Shown piece after piece: positions 21,685-23,100 of a DNA stretch of 23,100 bases (the stretch's first letter is position 1; every line of letters starts with the position of its first letter). The notes under the pieces are model-generated. The model worked only from the letters and a program-made list of their open reading frames with translations. It was not told the origin of the DNA and made no database searches. Made by a program: the position numbers and the translations under genes. Origin of the DNA: Chloroflexi bacterium RBG_16_64_32. GTDB lineage: Bacteria > Chloroflexota > Dehalococcoidia > SM23-28-2 > RBG-16-64-32. Location: NCBI GenBank assembly GCA_001795235.1, contig MGNZ01000152.1, positions 1 to 23,100 of the forward strand, given 5' to 3'.

Positions 21685-23100
21685 CTACCGCGCCCACCCC
21701 TGCACATAGCCTGTCAGCCAGGGGAGTGGGATCACCTGGCATATGTTCACCTGGATCAGCGCGGGCATCGGGACGGCGAACATCTGGTCGGCGTCGTAAA
21801 TAGATGTGAGGAGCCAGTTCCCGTCCGGGCTCCAGAGATGCCCCGCGATCGTCCAATTCTCGAGCTGCACCAGCAGACGCCGGCTCGAGCCGTCGAGGGG
21901 GCTGACGAAGAGGCCGTATCCCATCTCTCCGAAAACCCTGTCCGTATACGCGACCCATTCTCCATCGGGAGATATCGAAGGCACGTCCTTGGGCCCCACG
22001 GTGAAGAGGTCCTCCACTTCCCCGGTTGCCAGATCGATCGCCTTGAGGATCTGGCCATCTGCAGAGAGCCCGGTGTAGTAGAGCTTCGCCCCGTCCGGCG
22101 ACCAGCCGGCCAGCAATTCGTACTCGACGCCGCGGGTCACCTGGCGCATGCCCGATCCGTCGGCGTTCATTACGTAGATGTTGAGGTCAGCGATCCGCAC
22201 ATAGGCGATCTGGGTGCCATCCGGTGACCAAAGAGGGTGGTAGTCCCCCTCGACGGTGCTGGGAACATGGACGATCTCTCCGGTGGCGTTGTCGGCGATG
22301 TCCAGGCCGTCAGGGCCGGAGTAGGCTGATCTCGAACCATCGGGCGAGGTTGCCGGCCAGGTGCCTTCCCCAAGAACTCGCAAGTCGCTTCCGTCGAAGT
22401 TGGCGGTGTAGATCACGTATCGGTCTGCCCCATTCACCGGGCCATACGCGACAACCCGTCCACCCACGCCTTGCGGCAGAGCCACAGGGCCCTCAGTGAC
22501 CTGTTGCCTCCATCCATCAAGAGTCACGCAGGCTTCAGGAATAGGAGTGGCTGCCGCGGATGGCTGCGCACCTGCCGGCGGATTCCAGACCGCCGACCAC
22601 GGACCGCGCAAACCAGCTGATCGGATCGTGACCGTAACTGCACCGCTGATGGGGCCATCCGTCAGGACGGTGGCAATGACATTACCCGAGTCGTCAGGGT
22701 GCGAGCCACCGGCGCTAGAATTGCCCAGCATCTCCCCTTCCGCCCCGGAGATATCCATCTGAAAGGCCTGCAGCGCCGGATCGGGTTGAATCTCGAGTTC
22801 AAAGCCTTGCATTCCGAGCCCCTCCAAGTAGCGCGCCGAGAGGATGCGGACTGGGAAGCCGAGCACCTCGATCTCCTGACCGACATCCCATGTCTGTCCC
22901 TCGCGCGGATCCGCACCCGGGTCCAGGCGGAACGAGACCGGCTCCGGAAGGGTGACGTTGACCGAGCCCATTGTGAACGTCAGGGAACCGTTGAAAGACG
23001 CGGATGCCGTCCTGTAGGCCCATGGAGCGCGATATGGGGTGTCGGATGTGGCATCAGGCTCAGCCGGTTCGATGGGGATTTCGCGCCCGCCTGCATCCGT
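21685..23100 (-). CDS. Secreted-type TolB-like beta-propeller protein (5' end outside window)
   Basis: The frame stays open from the stop at 21685 to the right edge, so at least 471 residues are visible and the true start is missing; the ATG at 22971 is only an internal candidate. The N-terminal half is rich in beta-strands and ends in an Ala/Pro/Thr linker. The C-terminal half holds five SPDG motifs about 40-45 residues apart (for example WSPDGTQIAYV, WSPDGAKLYYTG and SPDGEWVAYTD). These are the blade signature of PD40/TolB-type propellers. It is probably exported or membrane-anchored and may bind proteins or carbohydrates. It points toward the locus promoter but seems unrelated to it. Confidence 0.85.
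   Translation of the reverse strand, partial: TDAGGREIPIEPAEPDATSDTPYRAPWAYRTASASFNGSLTFTMGSVNVTLPEPVSFRLDPGADPREGQTWDVGQEIEVLGFPVRILSARYLEGLGMQGFELEIQPDPALQAFQMDISGAEGEMLGNSSAGGSHPDDSGNVIATVLTDGPISGAVTVTIRSAGLRGPWSAVWNPPAGAQPSAAATPIPEACVTLDGWRQQVTEGPVALPQGVGGRVVAYGPVNGADRYVIYTANFDGSDLRVLGEGTWPATSPDGSRSAYSGPDGLDIADNATGEIVHVPSTVEGDYHPLWSPDGTQIAYVRIADLNIYVMNADGSGMRQVTRGVEYELLAGWSPDGAKLYYTGLSADGQILKAIDLATGEVEDLFTVGPKDVPSISPDGEWVAYTDRVFGEMGYGLFVSPLDGSSRRLLVQLENWTIAGHLWSPDGNWLLTSIYDADQMFAVPMPALIQVNICQVIPLPWLTGYVQGWAR

Noticed and set aside
21446..21709. A possible small + strand gene in the spacer right of the promoter
   Set aside because: No ribosome binding site, low-complexity residues, and it runs into the end of the propeller gene on the other strand.

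Overview
The window is GC-rich, densely coded bacterial DNA. The best guess for its source is Chloroflexota (Anaerolineae-like). This rests on gene style only: lipoprotein substrate-binding proteins with Ala/Pro/Thr-rich linkers, CUT2-type sugar ABC transporters, ArnT-like membrane glycosyltransferases and an SPDG-repeat propeller protein. There is no rRNA or marker gene, so the assignment is tentative.

Left part (1-5901, + strand). The window opens inside the 3' end of a heavy-metal P-type ATPase gene, whose first 156 bases are a perfect 2 x 78 bp tandem repeat. Next come an ICMT/PEMT-type membrane methyltransferase, a small membrane protein, a 657-bp non-coding stretch with short repeats and hairpins, and two large polytopic GT-C/ArnT-like glycosyltransferase genes.

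Middle and right (6065-21437, - strand). Fifteen genes all run leftward from a promoter with perfect -35 and -10 hexamers (TTGACA, 18 bp, TATAAT) at 21408-21437. In order of transcription they are: IclR regulator, KdgF-like cupin, 2-keto-3-deoxygluconate (KDG) kinase, KDPG aldolase, RraA-type aldolase, a first ABC importer (lipoprotein, ATPase, permease), a DUF4432/aldose-epimerase-like protein, an M24 (creatinase/Xaa-Pro peptidase-like) hydrolase, an SDR dehydrogenase, a VOC metalloprotein, and a second ABC importer of the same layout. I read this as an uptake and catabolism locus for a uronic acid or related sugar acid that enters the KDG to KDPG to pyruvate plus glyceraldehyde-3-phosphate route. 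The M24, SDR, VOC and RraA proteins suggest a substrate more decorated than a plain hexuronate. No lyase, dehydratase or KduI-type isomerase is visible, so the upstream steps are missing or encoded elsewhere.

Regulatory structure stands out. Both ABC operons carry a long perfect hairpin without a U-tract between the binding-protein and ATPase genes. The IclR promoter has nested dyads just downstream of the expected start. The same half-sites recur upstream of the second binding-protein gene with the spacer longer by 10 bp.

Right edge (21685-23100, - strand). A secreted-type beta-propeller protein with five SPDG motifs; its 5' end lies beyond the window.
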